Positions 14,743 through 22,871 of a stretch of 31,388 nucleotides of DNA are shown here, in pieces (the stretch's first letter is position 1; each line of letters begins with the position of its first letter). A model generated the notes under the pieces. It was not told the DNA's origin, searched no databases, and saw nothing but the letters and a program-made list of their open reading frames with translations. This DNA comes from an uncultured Collinsella sp. (GTDB lineage Bacteria; Actinomycetota; Coriobacteriia; Coriobacteriales; Coriobacteriaceae). The position numbers were made by a program, and so were the translations under genes. The stretch spans positions 1-31,388 of the forward strand of contig CATWQC010000022.1 of NCBI GenBank assembly GCA_958352845.1, written 5' to 3'.

Positions 14743-16098
14743 ATGCTTCTGGTCGCTAACGGTTCCGTCTTTACCCGCAACGCTCAGACTCCGTTCATTC
14801 CCAACGGTGCGGTCGCTATTGACGGAGATACGATCGTCGAAGTGGGCCCCGAGCGCGAGCTCAAGGCCAAGTACCCGGATGCCGAGTACGTCGACGCCCA
14901 GGGCAACCTCATCATGCCCGGACTTATCAACTGCCACACCCACATCTATTCGGGTCTGGCCCGCGGTCTTGCCATTAAGGGCTGCAACCCCACCAACTTC
15001 CTGGAAAATCTTGAGCAGCAGTGGTGGAAGATTGACGACAACCTGACGCTCGACGGCACCAAGGCAAGCGCCTATGCCACGATTTTGGATTCCATCCGCG
15101 ACGGCGTCACCACGATCTTCGATCACCACGCGAGCTTCTGCGAGATTCCGGGCAGTCTCTTTACCATTAAGGACGCCGCTCAGGAGCTGGGTATGCGTTC
15201 GTGCCTGTGCTACGAGGTTTCCGACCGCCGTGGCCAGGAAAAGTGCGATCAGGCTATTGCCGAGAACGCCGAGTTTGCCCAGTGGGCCGCCAAGGAGCGT
15301 CGCGATAACGACAACCACATGATCGCCGCAATGTTTGGCGGTCACGCCACCTTTACGCTGTCGGACGAGACCATGGATAAGATGGCCGAGGCCAACAACG
15401 GTCTGACCGGCTTCCACATCCACGTGTGCGAGGGCATGAACGATGTGTGGGACTCCCGCCTCAACCGCGGCGGCATCAGCCCCGTCGAGCGCCTGCTGCA
15501 GCACAACCTGCTCGGTCCCGACACCATGCTCGGCCACTGCATCCATGTGACGCCCGCCGAGATGGATATCGTCAAGGAGTCCGGCACCTGGCTGGTTAAC
15601 AACCCCGAATCCAATATGGGCAACGCCGTGGGCTGCGCCCCCGTGCTCGAGTTCTTCCGCCGCGGCATCCCCGTGTGCATGGGCACCGACGCCTACACCC
15701 ACGATATGCTCGAGAGCCTCAAGGTTTTCCTGATCATTCAGCGCCACAACGCCGCTATGCCCAACGTGGGCTGGTGCGAGGCCATGACGATGCTGTTCGA
15801 GAACAACGCCAAGATGGCGAGCAAGTACTTCGATCGCAAGCTCGGTGTGCTTGAGCCCGGCGCTGCCGCCGACGTCATCGTAATGGACTACAAGCCCTTT
15901 ACGCCGCTGAGCGAGGAGAACATCGACGACCACATGCTCTTTGGCATGATGGGCAAAAACTGCCGCACCACCATCATCAACGGCCGCGTCCTGTACAAGG
16001 ATCGCGAGTTTGTCGGTATCGATGAGGACAAGATCAACGCGTGGACCATGGCTGAGTCCAAGAAGCTCTGGAGCACGCTCAACGATCGCGCCTACTAA
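14743..16098 (+). CDS. ssnA: SsnA-type aminohydrolase (amidohydrolase superfamily)
   Basis: A 451-residue metal-dependent hydrolase. GLINCHTHIYSG (about 61-72) gives the first metal-binding His pair, GFHIHVCEG (about 221-229) and LGHCIHV (about 264-270) the next His ligands, and CMGTDAYTHDM (about 311-321) the catalytic Asp. The overall pattern, including GLARGLAIKG and NNPESNMGN, is that of SsnA. This family marks the selenium-dependent molybdenum hydroxylase cluster and is thought to deaminate or open a purine-type ring; its reaction is not settled. Start ATG 14743 has AAGGGAG 7 nt upstream. Its neighbours ygfK and xdhD are the usual SsnA partners. Confidence 0.9.
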   Translation: MLLVANGSVFTRNAQTPFIPNGAVAIDGDTIVEVGPERELKAKYPDAEYVDAQGNLIMPGLINCHTHIYSGLARGLAIKGCNPTNFLENLEQQWWKIDDNLTLDGTKASAYATILDSIRDGVTTIFDHHASFCEIPGSLFTIKDAAQELGMRSCLCYEVSDRRGQEKCDQAIAENAEFAQWAAKERRDNDNHMIAAMFGGHATFTLSDETMDKMAEANNGLTGFHIHVCEGMNDVWDSRLNRGGISPVERLLQHNLLGPDTMLGHCIHVTPAEMDIVKESGTWLVNNPESNMGNAVGCAPVLEFFRRGIPVCMGTDAYTHDMLESLKVFLIIQRHNAAMPNVGWCEAMTMLFENNAKMASKYFDRKLGVLEPGAAADVIVMDYKPFTPLSEENIDDHMLFGMMGKNCRTTIINGRVLYKDREFVGIDEDKINAWTMAESKKLWSTLNDRAY

Positions 16099-16112
16099 TT
16101 ACAAGTAGATTC

Positions 16113-16148
16113 ACGCGCGCCGGATGTTTCGCCGCATCCGACGCGCGT
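16113..16148 (+). repeat. intercistronic hairpin before ygfK
   Basis: ACGCGCG-C-CGGATG (16113-16126) pairs with CATCCG-A-CGCGCGT (16135-16148), 13 bp with one mismatch, followed by further GC-rich stem-forming sequence up to 16225. It is the second large hairpin in a gap of this operon. Confidence 0.55.
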
Positions 16149-16246
16149 ATAGGCGGCCTCCGCGGGGTCGCCGGCGCTGTGCTAGCGCTACACCGTATTT
16201 GCGCCCGCCGCGCGGTCTCGCCGGGCGTTACAGAGAGGAGCTCATT

Positions 16247-19246
16247 ATGAGCGACATCATGAGGCCGATCCCGTTTTCGCAGCTGATGAACTGGATCATC
16301 GAGGAGCACAAGACTCGGGGCGCCATCTTTGGCGTGCGCAAGATGGTCACGGCCAACCAGGAGGGCGCGCTTCCCATTTTTGACGAGCGCATCGAGACCC
16401 CGTTTGGCCCGGCCGCCGGCCCCAACACGCAGCTTGCCCAGAACATCGTGGCATCCTACGTGGCCGGTTCACGCTTCTTTGAGCTCAAGACCGTTCAGGT
16501 GATGGACGGCGAGGAACTCTCCAAGTGTGTGAACAAGCCCTGCATCGTGGCGCAGGACGAGTGCTACAACTGCGAGTGGTCGACCGAGCTCGAGGTTCCG
16601 CAGGCTTTTGCCGAGTACGTGAAGGCATGGTTCGCCTGCCACCTCATCGCTCGCGAGTACGGCCTGGGCAGCCCGGACGGCTTTGTCTTTAACATGTCCG
16701 TGGGCTATGACCTGGAGGGCATCAAGAGCCCCAAGGTCGACGCCTACATCGAGGGCATGAAGGACGCCAGCGGCTCTGACGTCTGGAACGAGTGCCGCGC
16801 ATGGGCGCTCGCCAACCTGGACAAGTTTGAGCATGTCGACGCCGCGTTTGTCGAGTCCATCCCGGCACGCGTTTCCAACTCCATCACCGAGTCCACCCTG
16901 CACGGCTGCCCGCCGGCGGAGATCGAGCGCATCGCGACCTATCTGATCACCGAGAAGGGCCTCAACACCTACATCAAGTGCAACCCCACGCTGCTGGGCT
17001 ATGAGTTTGCCCGCCAGCGTCTGAACGAGCTGGGCTTTGACTACATCGTCTTCGATGACACGCACTTCCGCGAGGACCTGCAGTGGGCCGATGCCGTGCC
17101 TATGTTCGAGCGCCTGATTGCCCTGTGCGCCGAGCGCGGTCTAGAGTTTGGCGTCAAGCTCACCAACACCTTCCCCGTCGACGTGACGAGAAACGAGCTG
17201 CCTTCCACCGAGATGTACATGTCTGGCCGTTCGCTGTTCTCGCTGACCATCGAGGCTGCCCGCCGCATTACCGAGCAGTTTGACGGTAAGCTGCGCATCA
17301 GTTACTCCGGTGGCGCCACGGTCTACAACATTCGCGCCCTGTATGATGCCGGCATTTGGCCCGTCACCCTGGCGACCGACGTGCTCAAGCCCGGTGGCTA
17401 CGAGCGCTTTAGCCAGATGGCCGGCGAGTTTGCCGATCTGGCCGGCAAGCCGTTCGCGGGCGTCTCTCTCGACGCCGTGACCGCGATCCAGACCGACTCG
17501 CTCACCAACCCGCTCTACAAGAAGCCGCTGCGCCCGCTGCCCGACCGCAAAGTCGCCGGCAAGAGCCCGCTTTCCGACTGCTTTACCACGCCGTGCCGCA
17601 CGAGCTGCCCCATCCAGCAGGATATTCCCGCCTATCTGGCGGCTGTTGACGAGGGCCGCTACGAGGACGCACTCAACATCATCATCGAGCGCAACGCCCT
17701 GCCGTTCATTACCGGCACCATCTGCCCGCATCCCTGCGGCCGTGCCTGCGAGCGTGCGTTCTACGAGCCCGAGGGCGCCCAGATTCGCGCCAGCAAGCTC
17801 AAGGCCGCCCGCGAGGCCATGACCGCCGTGCTGCCCAAGCTGCGCGCCCAGGCCATCGCCAACGACGGCGAGCACAACGTTGCCGTTATCGGCGGCGGCC
17901 CGGCCGGACTGGCGACGGCGTTCTTCCTGACGCGCGCCGGCGTGCCCGTCACCATCTTTGAGGCCCGCGACTCGCTCGGCGGCGTGGTCCGTCACGTGAT
18001 CCCCGAGTTCCGTATCGCCAGCGACGATATCTCCCACGACGCCGAGCTCTGCCTGGCCTTTGGCGCCAAGGTGCAGCTCAATGCTCGCGTGGAGTCCATC
18101 GACGAGCTCAAGGCCCAGGGCTTTACCGACGTGGTCGTGGCCACCGGTGCCTGGATGCCCGGCTCTGCGGGCCTGGGAGAGGGTGCCGAGCTCGATGTGC
18201 TGGAGTTCCTCGAGGCCGCCAAGAAGGGCGAGAAGCTCGAGCTGGGCGAGGACGTCGTAGTCATTGGCGCCGGCAACACCGCCATGGATGCGGCCCGCGT
18301 GGCCAAGCGCCTGGCTGGTGTGAAGAACGTGCGCCTGGTGTATCGCCGCACCAAGAAGCAGATGCCCGCCGACGAGGAAGAGCTCGATCTTGCTCTTGCC
18401 GATGGCGTTGAGTTCTGCGAGCTGCTGGCGCCCAAGGCACTTAACGGCGCCGTGCTGACCAGCGATGTTATGGAGCTTGGCGAGCCGGATGCAAGCGGCC
18501 GTCGCAGCCCTGTCGCCACGGGCGAGACCGTCGAGCTTTCCGCCACCACGGTGATCTGCGCCGTGGGCGAGGGCATCGATGCCAGCCTGTACGATGCCGC
18601 GGGCGTCGAGCACGACCGTCGCGGCCGCCTTGCCGCCACCTCCACCGGCGTCGAGGGCGTCTGGGCTGCAGGTGACTGCCGTCGCGGTCCTGCCACCGTG
18701 GTCGAGGCTATCGCCGACGCCGCCGAGGTCGCCCGTGCCATCGCCGGCGTTGACTTTAACAAGTACGCCGATTGCAACGAGCAGGCTGGCCGCGAGGACA
18801 CCTGCTACGAGCGCAAGGGGTCGCTGTGCCGCGACAAGCGCAACTGCACCAAGACCCGCTGCTTGGGCTGCGGCTCGGTGTGCGAGGTCTGCTGCGACGT
18901 GTGCCCCAACCGCGCCAACGTGGCCATTAAGGTGCCGGGCCTGGCCAAGCATCAGGTCGTCCATGTCGACGGCATGTGCAACGAGTGCGGCAACTGCGCC
19001 GTGTTCTGCCCTTACCAGGAGGGTCGTCCCTACAAGGACAAGCTCACCCTGTTCTGGAGCGAGGAGGACATGGAGAACTCCGAGAACGAGGGCTTCCTGG
19101 CCGTGGACGAAGACCACTTTAAGGTTCGCGTCGCCGGCACGGTCCGCACCGTCTCGGTCGATGCCGTCAACACCGGTCTTCCCGAGGCCGTCCGCCTGAC
19201 CATCAGGGCTGTGCGCGACAACTATTCGTACCTTCTTAAGAAATAG
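16247..19246 (+). CDS. ygfK: YgfK family FeS/FAD oxidoreductase (putative selenate reductase subunit)
   Basis: A 999-residue multi-domain redox protein, close to E. coli YgfK in length (about 1030). Residues 1-430 form a dihydroorotate/dihydropyrimidine-dehydrogenase-like barrel. CFTTPCRTSCPIQQDIPAYL (about 445-464) and ICPHPCGRACER bind iron-sulfur as in GltD-like enzymes. VIGGGPAGLATAFFL (about 546-560) binds FAD and VVIGAGNTAMDAARVAKRL (about 671-689) binds NAD(P). Two C-terminal 4Fe-4S motifs follow, CLGCGSVCEVCCDVCP (about 868) and CNECGNCAVFCP (about 911). Despite the label, its role is more likely electron transfer or ring reduction in purine breakdown. Start ATG 16247 has GAGAGGAG upstream. 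Confidence 0.9.
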   Translation: MSDIMRPIPFSQLMNWIIEEHKTRGAIFGVRKMVTANQEGALPIFDERIETPFGPAAGPNTQLAQNIVASYVAGSRFFELKTVQVMDGEELSKCVNKPCIVAQDECYNCEWSTELEVPQAFAEYVKAWFACHLIAREYGLGSPDGFVFNMSVGYDLEGIKSPKVDAYIEGMKDASGSDVWNECRAWALANLDKFEHVDAAFVESIPARVSNSITESTLHGCPPAEIERIATYLITEKGLNTYIKCNPTLLGYEFARQRLNELGFDYIVFDDTHFREDLQWADAVPMFERLIALCAERGLEFGVKLTNTFPVDVTRNELPSTEMYMSGRSLFSLTIEAARRITEQFDGKLRISYSGGATVYNIRALYDAGIWPVTLATDVLKPGGYERFSQMAGEFADLAGKPFAGVSLDAVTAIQTDSLTNPLYKKPLRPLPDRKVAGKSPLSDCFTTPCRTSCPIQQDIPAYLAAVDEGRYEDALNIIIERNALPFITGTICPHPCGRACERAFYEPEGAQIRASKLKAAREAMTAVLPKLRAQAIANDGEHNVAVIGGGPAGLATAFFLTRAGVPVTIFEARDSLGGVVRHVIPEFRIASDDISHDAELCLAFGAKVQLNARVESIDELKAQGFTDVVVATGAWMPGSAGLGEGAELDVLEFLEAAKKGEKLELGEDVVVIGAGNTAMDAARVAKRLAGVKNVRLVYRRTKKQMPADEEELDLALADGVEFCELLAPKALNGAVLTSDVMELGEPDASGRRSPVATGETVELSATTVICAVGEGIDASLYDAAGVEHDRRGRLAATSTGVEGVWAAGDCRRGPATVVEAIADAAEVARAIAGVDFNKYADCNEQAGREDTCYERKGSLCRDKRNCTKTRCLGCGSVCEVCCDVCPNRANVAIKVPGLAKHQVVHVDGMCNECGNCAVFCPYQEGRPYKDKLTLFWSEEDMENSENEGFLAVDEDHFKVRVAGTVRTVSVDAVNTGLPEAVRLTIRAVRDNYSYLLKK

Positions 19247-19257
19247 GCGAGTCTCTT

Positions 19258-19737
19258 ATGGCCAAATCCATTCAACATAACGTGGCCTACGTTGCCTGCG
19301 GAAGCGGTTGCGCCTCCGCAGGCGGCGACGCCCGCTGCAGCGAAGGCTGCATTGGCTGTGGCGCCTGCGTCACGGCCTGCCCCCGCGGCGCCATTGCGCT
19401 GGTCGATGGCATCGCCCGCGTGGACCGCTCCAAGTGCACGGGCTGTGGCCTGTGCGGCATGGCGTGCCCGCAGCGCGTGATTGCCTTCGTCCCCGGCTAC
19501 CAGAACATCCTGGTGCGCTGCAACAACACCGATAAGGGCGCCATCGCCCGCAAGATTTGCGACACGAGCTGCATCGGTTGCGGCATGTGCGCCAAAAAGT
19601 GCCCTGCCGGCGCTATCCGCATCGAGGACAACTGCGCCCATATCGACGGCGTGGACTGCCTGTCGTGCGGCATGTGCGCCGTCGTCTGCCCGCATGGCGC
19701 CATCCACGACCGCACCGGCATCGCCGCCGGCGTGTAG
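19258..19737 (+). CDS. 4Fe-4S polyferredoxin (RnfB-like)
   Basis: A 159-residue soluble electron carrier with four CxxCxxCxxxC-type clusters: GCIGCGACVTACP (about 30-42), CTGCGLCGMACP (about 60-71), SCIGCGMCAKKCP (about 102-114) and DCLSCGMCAVVCP (about 138-150). The N-terminal AYVACGSGCAS resembles the RnfB ferredoxin-like lead. No signal or membrane segment. It lies 11 nt after ygfK and 12 nt before the molybdenum hydroxylase, so it most likely carries electrons between these two. The Shine-Dalgarno is weak, suggesting translational coupling to ygfK. Confidence 0.85.
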   Translation: MAKSIQHNVAYVACGSGCASAGGDARCSEGCIGCGACVTACPRGAIALVDGIARVDRSKCTGCGLCGMACPQRVIAFVPGYQNILVRCNNTDKGAIARKICDTSCIGCGMCAKKCPAGAIRIEDNCAHIDGVDCLSCGMCAVVCPHGAIHDRTGIAAGV

Positions 19738-19749
19738 AAGGGAATCACC

Positions 19750-22527
19750 ATGGCACAGGAATTCACTTTTACCGTTAACGGTGTCGAGCGCACAACGACG
19801 GAGAATAAACCACTGCTGCGCTATCTGCGCGACGACCTGCACATTCACTCCGCCAAGGACGGCTGCTCCGAGGGCGCCTGCGGCACCTGCACCATCCATG
19901 TGGACGGTGCGGCCGTCAAGGCGTGCGTGCTGACCACCGCTCTTGCCGCCGGCCGCAACATCGTGACCGTCGAGGGCCTGCCCGAGGACGTGCGCGAGGC
20001 CTTTGTGTACGCCTTTGGCGCCGTGGGCGCCGTGCAGTGCGGTTTTTGCATTCCCGGCATGGTCATGGCGGGTGCGGCGCTCATCGCCGAGGACCCCGAG
20101 CCCACCGAGGAGCAGATCAAGTACGCCATTCGCGGTAACGTCTGTCGCTGCACCGGCTACAAAAAGATTATCGAGGGCATCTCGCTGGCCGCTGCGGTGC
20201 TCCGCGGCGAAAAGCAGATCGACGAGGACCTGGAGCGCGGCGATGACTACGGCGTGGGCAAGCGCGCCTTCCGTATTGACGTGCGCAAGAAGGTGCTCGG
20301 CGAGGGCAAGTATCCCGACGACATCGACGAGCTCGATCAGCCGGGCCTGACCTATGCCAGCGCCGTGCGCTCCAAGTATCCGCGCGCCCGTGTGCTCTCC
20401 ATCGACACCTCCAAGGCCGAGGCCCTGCCCGGTGTGGTGGGCATCCTGCGCGCCGAGGACGTGCCGGTTAACCAGGTCGGCCACCTTATCCAGGACTGGG
20501 ACGTCATGATCGCCCAGGGCGATATCACCCGCTGCGTGGGCGATGCCATCGTGCTGGTGGTTGCCGAGGACGAGGCGACGCTCGAGAAGGCCAAGAAGCT
20601 CGTAAAGATTGACTACGAGCCGCTGGAGCCCGTGCGCAACATTGTCGAGGCCAGGGCCGCCGACGCTCCGCGCCTGCATGACAGCTTCTTTGCCTTTGGC
20701 AACACGGTGGAGCTCAAGGACAACGTGTGCCAGAGCCGCCACGTGACGCGCGGCGACGCCGCCAAGGCGCTGGCCGAAAGCGCGTTCACCGTGACGCAGC
20801 GCTTTACCACGCCCTTTACCGAGCATGCCTTCTTGGAGCCCGAGTGCGCCGTTGCCTTCCCGTACAAGAACGGCGTCAAGGTGCAGTCGACCGACCAGGG
20901 TGCCTATGATACGCGCAAAGAGTGTGCCCACATGTTTGGCTGGGATAGCGAACCCGAGCGCGTGGTCGTCGAGACCATGCTCGTGGGTGGCGGCTTTGGC
21001 GGCAAGGAGGACGTGTCCATCCAGCACCTGGCCGCGCTCGCCGCCTATAAGTTCCAACGTCCTGTGAAGTGTAAGCTCACGCGTGCCGAGTCGCTCGCTT
21101 TCCATCCCAAGCGCCATGCCATGGACGGCACCTTTACGCTGGGCTGCGACGCCGAGGGCAACTTTACCGGCCTAGACTGCGAGATCAACTTTGACACCGG
21201 CGCCTACGCGTCGCTGTGCGGCCCGGTGCTCGAGCGCGCCTGCACGCATGCCGTCGGCCCCTACAAGTACCAGAACACCGACATCCGCGGCTTTGGCTAC
21301 TACACCAACAACCCGCCCGCCGGTGCGTACCGCGGCTTTGGCGTTTGCCAGTCCGAGTTTGCGCTCGAGAGCCTGATCGACCTGCTGGCAGAGAAGGTCG
21401 GCCTGGATCCGTGGGAGATTCGCTACCGCAACGCCATCGAGCCGGGCGAGGTTTTGCCCAACGGCCAGATTGCCGACTGCTCCACGGCGCTTAAGGAGAC
21501 ACTGCTCGAGGTCAAGGATGCCTACTATGCGCATCCCGGCCACGCCGGCATTGCCTGCGCTATGAAGAACGCTGGCGTGGGCGTTGGCCTGCCCGACGCC
21601 GGCCGCTGCAAGATTCGCGTCGAGAACGGCGTGGCCGTGGTCTATGCCGCCACGTCCGACATCGGCCAGGGCTGCAACACCGTCTTTTTGCAGGACGTTG
21701 CCGAGGCCTGCGGTCTGCCGCTTCGTTGCATCGCCAACGGCGAGTGCTCCACCGAGAATGCTCCCGACTCCGGCACCACGTCTGGTTCGCGTCAGACGGT
21801 CGTGACCGGCGAGGCCGTGCGCGGCGCCGCCTTCCTGCTGCGCGATGCCATGGTTGGCATCGAGGCCGGCAAGCCCGCGCCCGATGCTCCCGTGAGCGCG
21901 CATGGCGACGGCGTCAAGATCGAGTACGATGACGGTCGCGCCTACCAGCTGCGCACGCAGGAGCTCGTCGCCGGCCAGGGTATGCATCCTCAGGATCCCG
22001 CGACCGCCATTAAAGCGCTCGAGGGATGCGAGTTTGGCTACGTGTACCTGGAGCCGACCGACAAGCTGGGCGCCGACGTTCCCAACCCCAAGAGCCACAT
22101 CTGCTACGGGTTTGCCACGCATGTGGTCATTCTGGATGATGACGGTCGCGTGAGCGAGGTCTATGCCGCGCACGATTCCGGCAAGGTGGTCAACCCCATC
22201 TCCATCCAGGGTCAGATCGAAGGCGGTGTGCTCATGGGTATGGGTTACGCACTTACCGAGGACTGGCCGCTCAAGGACTGCGTGCCCCAGGCAAGGTACG
22301 GTACGCTCGGGCTGTTCCGTGCACCCGAGATTCCGGATATCCACGCCATCTACGTGGAGAAGGACGAGCTGCTGCCCGTGGCATACGGCGGCAAGGGCAT
22401 CGGCGAGATCGCAACGATCCCCACGGCGCCCGCCGTACAGAACGCCTATCGCGCATTTGACGGCAAGCTGCGTCCCGATCTGCCCATGGTGGATACGCCC
22501 TACAGCCGCGTTCGCAACCGCGGGTAG
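19750..22527 (+). CDS. xdhD: selenium-dependent molybdenum hydroxylase (XdhD-like xanthine/hypoxanthine dehydrogenase)
   Basis: A 925-residue fusion, close to E. coli XdhD (about 956). The N-terminal domain carries a plant-type 2Fe-2S site CSEGACGTC (about 38-46) and a second pair, CGFC (about 97) and CRCTGY (about 131). The rest is the molybdopterin-binding domain: LVGGGFGGKEDV (about 412), AYRGFGVCQSEFALES (about 526), IGQGCNTVF (about 638) and GGKGIGEIATIP (about 880), where the Glu is the catalytic base. No FAD domain exists, nor a separate FAD subunit gene nearby. No in-frame TGA occurs; selenium in this family is a labile ligand, not selenocysteine. With ssnA and ygfK alongside, the selenium-dependent subtype is well supported. 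Substrate: probably xanthine, hypoxanthine or a relative. Confidence 0.9.
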   Translation: MAQEFTFTVNGVERTTTENKPLLRYLRDDLHIHSAKDGCSEGACGTCTIHVDGAAVKACVLTTALAAGRNIVTVEGLPEDVREAFVYAFGAVGAVQCGFCIPGMVMAGAALIAEDPEPTEEQIKYAIRGNVCRCTGYKKIIEGISLAAAVLRGEKQIDEDLERGDDYGVGKRAFRIDVRKKVLGEGKYPDDIDELDQPGLTYASAVRSKYPRARVLSIDTSKAEALPGVVGILRAEDVPVNQVGHLIQDWDVMIAQGDITRCVGDAIVLVVAEDEATLEKAKKLVKIDYEPLEPVRNIVEARAADAPRLHDSFFAFGNTVELKDNVCQSRHVTRGDAAKALAESAFTVTQRFTTPFTEHAFLEPECAVAFPYKNGVKVQSTDQGAYDTRKECAHMFGWDSEPERVVVETMLVGGGFGGKEDVSIQHLAALAAYKFQRPVKCKLTRAESLAFHPKRHAMDGTFTLGCDAEGNFTGLDCEINFDTGAYASLCGPVLERACTHAVGPYKYQNTDIRGFGYYTNNPPAGAYRGFGVCQSEFALESLIDLLAEKVGLDPWEIRYRNAIEPGEVLPNGQIADCSTALKETLLEVKDAYYAHPGHAGIACAMKNAGVGVGLPDAGRCKIRVENGVAVVYAATSDIGQGCNTVFLQDVAEACGLPLRCIANGECSTENAPDSGTTSGSRQTVVTGEAVRGAAFLLRDAMVGIEAGKPAPDAPVSAHGDGVKIEYDDGRAYQLRTQELVAGQGMHPQDPATAIKALEGCEFGYVYLEPTDKLGADVPNPKSHICYGFATHVVILDDDGRVSEVYAAHDSGKVVNPISIQGQIEGGVLMGMGYALTEDWPLKDCVPQARYGTLGLFRAPEIPDIHAIYVEKDELLPVAYGGKGIGEIATIPTAPAVQNAYRAFDGKLRPDLPMVDTPYSRVRNRG

Positions 22528-22596
22528 GGTAGAGCGTGGACGGCCATTGTTGACGGGCCGTTCGCGCTCAACATCAACTACATACGCTGCGCCTTT

Positions 22597-22630
22597 GGCC
22601 CCAGCTCCATCGCGAGCCGGGGCCTTTTGT
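22597..22630 (+). terminator. intrinsic terminator of the purine operon
   Basis: GGCCCCAGCT (22597-22606) pairs with AGCCGGGGCC (22615-22624) with one mismatch, followed by TTTTGTTT. It lies 70 nt after the xdhD stop. Confidence 0.8.
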
Positions 22631-22634
22631 TTGG

Positions 22635-22760
22635 AGCGGAAACTGTGTCCCGGATTCAAGCCTCAGAACGGGTCGTGCTTTCCGGATCGGTCCTCAACCG
22701 GAAGCTGTATCCCGGAACCAGGCTCCAGAACGGGATGCATTTTCCGGGACGGTCCACGTG
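22635..22760. repeat. two units of a 61-62 bp palindromic repeat, upstream of the ATPase
   Basis: Units begin at about 22635 and 22697 (62-nt step), each of the form CGGAA-x-GTCCCGGA-centre-GGG-x-TTTCCGG. They belong to the same family as the array at 24345-24715 on the far side of the ATPase gene. No reading frame is credible here. The remaining gap to 22800 shows nothing further. Confidence 0.7.
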
Positions 22761-22800
22761 CGGTGGTGTACCGCCCCTTCTGCGTGCGCTGTTTTTCGAA

Positions 22801-22856
22801 TTACGTTATAGCTAGCTATATTATAGAAAGGTATAATATAGCTAGCTATAACGTAA
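22801..22856. promoter_or_regulatory. 25-bp perfect inverted repeat covering the ATPase promoter
   Basis: Arms 22801-22825 and 22832-22856 are exact complements around GAAAGG. Each arm contains TATAGCTAGCTATA, itself a palindrome. A consensus -10 TATAAT sits at 22832-22837 inside the right arm. The ATPase start is 16 nt downstream with GGAAGGA between. It can be an operator over the promoter and, once transcribed, part of a leader hairpin. Confidence 0.8.
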
Positions 22857-22871
22857 AGGAAGGATGGCCCT

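Noticed and set aside
17141..19117. 658-residue leftward reading frame
   Set aside because: Fully antisense to ygfK, which has clear FAD, NAD and iron-sulfur motifs. The same applies to the long leftward frame opposite xdhD at 19222-21117.
19750..22527. Selenocysteine codon in the molybdenum hydroxylase
   Set aside because: The frame has no internal TGA. In this family selenium is a labile ligand at the molybdenum site and not selenocysteine.
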